From Candidatus Melainabacteria bacterium (GTDB lineage Bacteria; Cyanobacteriota; Vampirovibrionia; Obscuribacterales; Obscuribacteraceae), in assembly GCA_003963305.1 (NCBI GenBank), contig RXJR01000018.1, forward strand, positions 124,001 through 188,000: a stretch of DNA of 64,000 nt, read 5' to 3'. The position numbers were made by a program, and so were the translations under genes. Below, one piece after another: positions 62,725-64,000 of the stretch. Within the stretch, counting starts at the first letter, position 1. The number at the start of each line of letters is the position of its first letter. The notes below the pieces were generated by a model. The model made no database searches. It was given only the letters and a program-made list of their open reading frames with translations, and was not told where the DNA came from.

Positions 62725-63435
62725 TCATAAAAGAGTCCACTCTGAGACGATTTGCTTGAGCCGTTTAAATGATGTGGGAATATCCAGTTTGTTTATGTTT
62801 CTGTTGCCGCATCGGTTGCTGATCACTCGAAGTTCAGCAAAGGGAATTTCTAAACGCTGGCAAACTTGCGCAATGGCGGCGCCTTCCATCGCTTCGGCCA
62901 ATGCTCCTGTTCTTTGTCTGTACTGAGCAGCAATTTCATCTGTGCCTGATATTGTCGAGACGGTTGCTATGGTCCCGACATGGTCCGCGTTGGCGGACAG
63001 ATGCTGGCTCCAGTCACAGTCACTTGTATGAAAGGAAGTTTGCGCCCAACCCGACTGTTCGAGCGAAGTCCAGTCTTGACCGGCTATGAAAGGAGTACCT
63101 TCATCGGCAAACACGACCGTTGAACCGAAGACGGAAGATCCAATCTCAACGTGACTTTGCAGACTTCCTGCAATTCCAAATGAAAGCACGACTGCGTAGT
63201 TACGTCGGGACGCATTGCCGGACATCAGCTCATGTGTGACTGCACCTGCTGCATTTGCTTTGCCGACGCCTGTTTGAAGCAGTGAGAAGGACTCAAAATG
63301 CTGCGCCCGCCAATCACCTGCCGCGTCGTCGATTTTATGCTGCAAGGCTTCGATTATCGCCCTGTATTCACCGCCTGAAGCGACTGCTACAAGAAGGCGT
63401 TTTTCGCTACTGAAAAATTCGGAAAAGGTGCTCAT
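62725..63435 (-). CDS. mqnB: Futalosine hydrolase / nucleosidase (MqnB-like)
   Basis: A 236-residue PNP/MTA-SAH nucleosidase-fold protein: VLSFGIAGSLQSHVEIGSSVF in parts, the ribose-binding EAMEGAAIAQVCQR, and the catalytic Asn/Asp region in VISNRCGNRN. Position after mqnD (ATGA overlap) identifies it as the futalosine-cleaving step of menaquinone synthesis. An MTA/SAH nucleosidase role is less likely from context. Confidence 0.85.
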   Translation of the reverse strand: MSTFSEFFSSEKRLLVAVASGGEYRAIIEALQHKIDDAAGDWRAQHFESFSLLQTGVGKANAAGAVTHELMSGNASRRNYAVVLSFGIAGSLQSHVEIGSSVFGSTVVFADEGTPFIAGQDWTSLEQSGWAQTSFHTSDCDWSQHLSANADHVGTIATVSTISGTDEIAAQYRQRTGALAEAMEGAAIAQVCQRLEIPFAELRVISNRCGNRNINKLDIPTSFKRLKQIVSEWTLL

Positions 63436-64000
63436 CTGGCTGCGGACTTTGTTTCGACCTGATCGAGGAAGAATTTCACGGCTGACTCTCCGGCAGAACC
63501 GAGTTCCAGGGAAAATTCGTTCACATAAAGCTTGATGTGAGCTTCGATTACATCTGGCGACATGTCCGACGCGTACTGGCTGCAGAGCTTCAGTGCTTCT
63601 TCTCGATTTTGATAAGCCCAGGTAAGGCTTTGTTTGATGGTTTCGTTGAGGGCGACGGCATCAAGATGTTTTTTTGCGATTACACAACCGAGTGGTATCG
63701 GGCATCCTGTCTTCTCTTCCCAGTAAGCACCAAGATCTTGAATTAGTGTCAGCCCATCCGCTGCGTAGGTGAATCGTTTTTCGTGGATGACTACGCCCTG
63801 TGCTTCTTTTTTCTCTCTCAAAGCGTCGTAGAGAACATTGAAAGCGATGAATTTCTTCGTTAATCTGCGCTTTGCCCAGAAGTCGAGCAAAAAGTTTGCA
63901 GTGGTATACAAGCCCGGCACCATAACTTCTTTGTCTGGGTTCCAGGAATCGCCACCGGTGAGAAGTAGGGGACCGACTCCGCGCCCGAGTGCGCCGCCGC
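63432..64000 (-). CDS. mqnD: 1,4-dihydroxy-6-naphthoate synthase MqnD, C-terminal part (cut by window edge)
   Basis: Converts cyclic dehypoxanthine futalosine to 1,4-dihydroxy-6-naphthoate in the futalosine menaquinone route. The visible part has LGRGVGPLLL, PGLYTTANFLLDFW, GVVIHEKRFTYAADGLTLIQDLGAYWEEKTGCPIPLGC in parts, and YASDMSPDVIEAHIKLYVNEFS in parts, all typical of MqnD. The frame continues open to the window edge beyond the ATG at 63923, so that ATG is internal. Its stop overlaps the mqnB start. Confidence 0.93.
   Translation of the reverse strand, partial: GGALGRGVGPLLLTGGDSWNPDKEVMVPGLYTTANFLLDFWAKRRLTKKFIAFNVLYDALREKKEAQGVVIHEKRFTYAADGLTLIQDLGAYWEEKTGCPIPLGCVIAKKHLDAVALNETIKQSLTWAYQNREEALKLCSQYASDMSPDVIEAHIKLYVNEFSLELGSAGESAVKFFLDQVETKSAAR

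Overview
The window is bacterial chromosome of roughly even GC content, densely packed with genes. No ribosomal RNA, integrase, transposase, phage block or CRISPR array is visible. The gene content suggests a Gram-negative-type, non-photosynthetic environmental bacterium. It makes tetrapyrroles by the C5 route (hemA-C-D plus hemB) and menaquinone by the futalosine route (mqnB, mqnD). It also has a DHH-CBS-tRNA nucleotidyltransferase fusion of the kind known from cyanobacteria, many TPR proteins, an LRR Ser/Thr kinase and several low-complexity repeat proteins. My best guess is a non-photosynthetic relative of cyanobacteria (Vampirovibrionia/Melainabacteria, perhaps Obscuribacterales). This is inference from gene content, not a measured placement. 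|| Layout. 1-2.8 kb: threonine operon hom-thrC-thrB, leftward, with thrB cut by the window edge. 3-6 kb: a compact leftward operon of methyltransferase, FAD oxidoreductase and type III polyketide synthase, which looks like a phenolic-lipid or quinone pathway. 6-9 kb: secreted protein, EamA transporter with a His-rich tail, degenerate GGDEF protein. 9-16 kb: RtcB ligase, SDR, an unknown protein, fused 5-oxoprolinase and a lone Flp pilin. 16-22 kb: CsaA-like protein, SMP-30 lactonase, two secreted or membrane proteins that share a duplicated 110-bp upstream element, and a LysM protein with a long Pro/Cys repeat tract. 22-30 kb: CocE-type hydrolase, SPL-type radical SAM protein, TPR protein, a histidine-kinase-like protein that has lost its catalytic motifs, a free-standing MshEN-like protein, SRP RNA and an O-methyltransferase. 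30-35 kb: tetrapyrrole genes. 35-41 kb: BtuF-like protein, NadR-like ATPase, flotillin and two tandem NfeD/OB-fold paralogs, a likely membrane-microdomain locus. 41.6-44.4 kb: DHH-CBS-nucleotidyltransferase fusion. 45-48 kb: MoxR ATPase with a DUF2201/VWA protein. 49-52.7 kb: OmpR regulator converging on a histidine kinase that is translationally coupled to a lipid kinase. 53-58 kb: START-like secreted protein, tRNA-Ser(CGA), Ser/Thr kinase with leucine-rich repeats, small proteins. 58.9-61 kb: a coupled methyltransferase pair. 61-64 kb: TPR protein and the mqnD-mqnB pair. || Several operons use 1- to 16-base gene overlaps (ATGA, TAATG, TGATG), and TTG or GTG starts are frequent. The most rewarding places for a closer look are the type III PKS operon, the paired 110-bp upstream elements at 17.7 and 18.5 kb, the flotillin/NfeD locus with diverging His-Gly and Asp-Gly linkers, the motif-dead sensor kinase, and the Pro/Cys repeat LysM protein.
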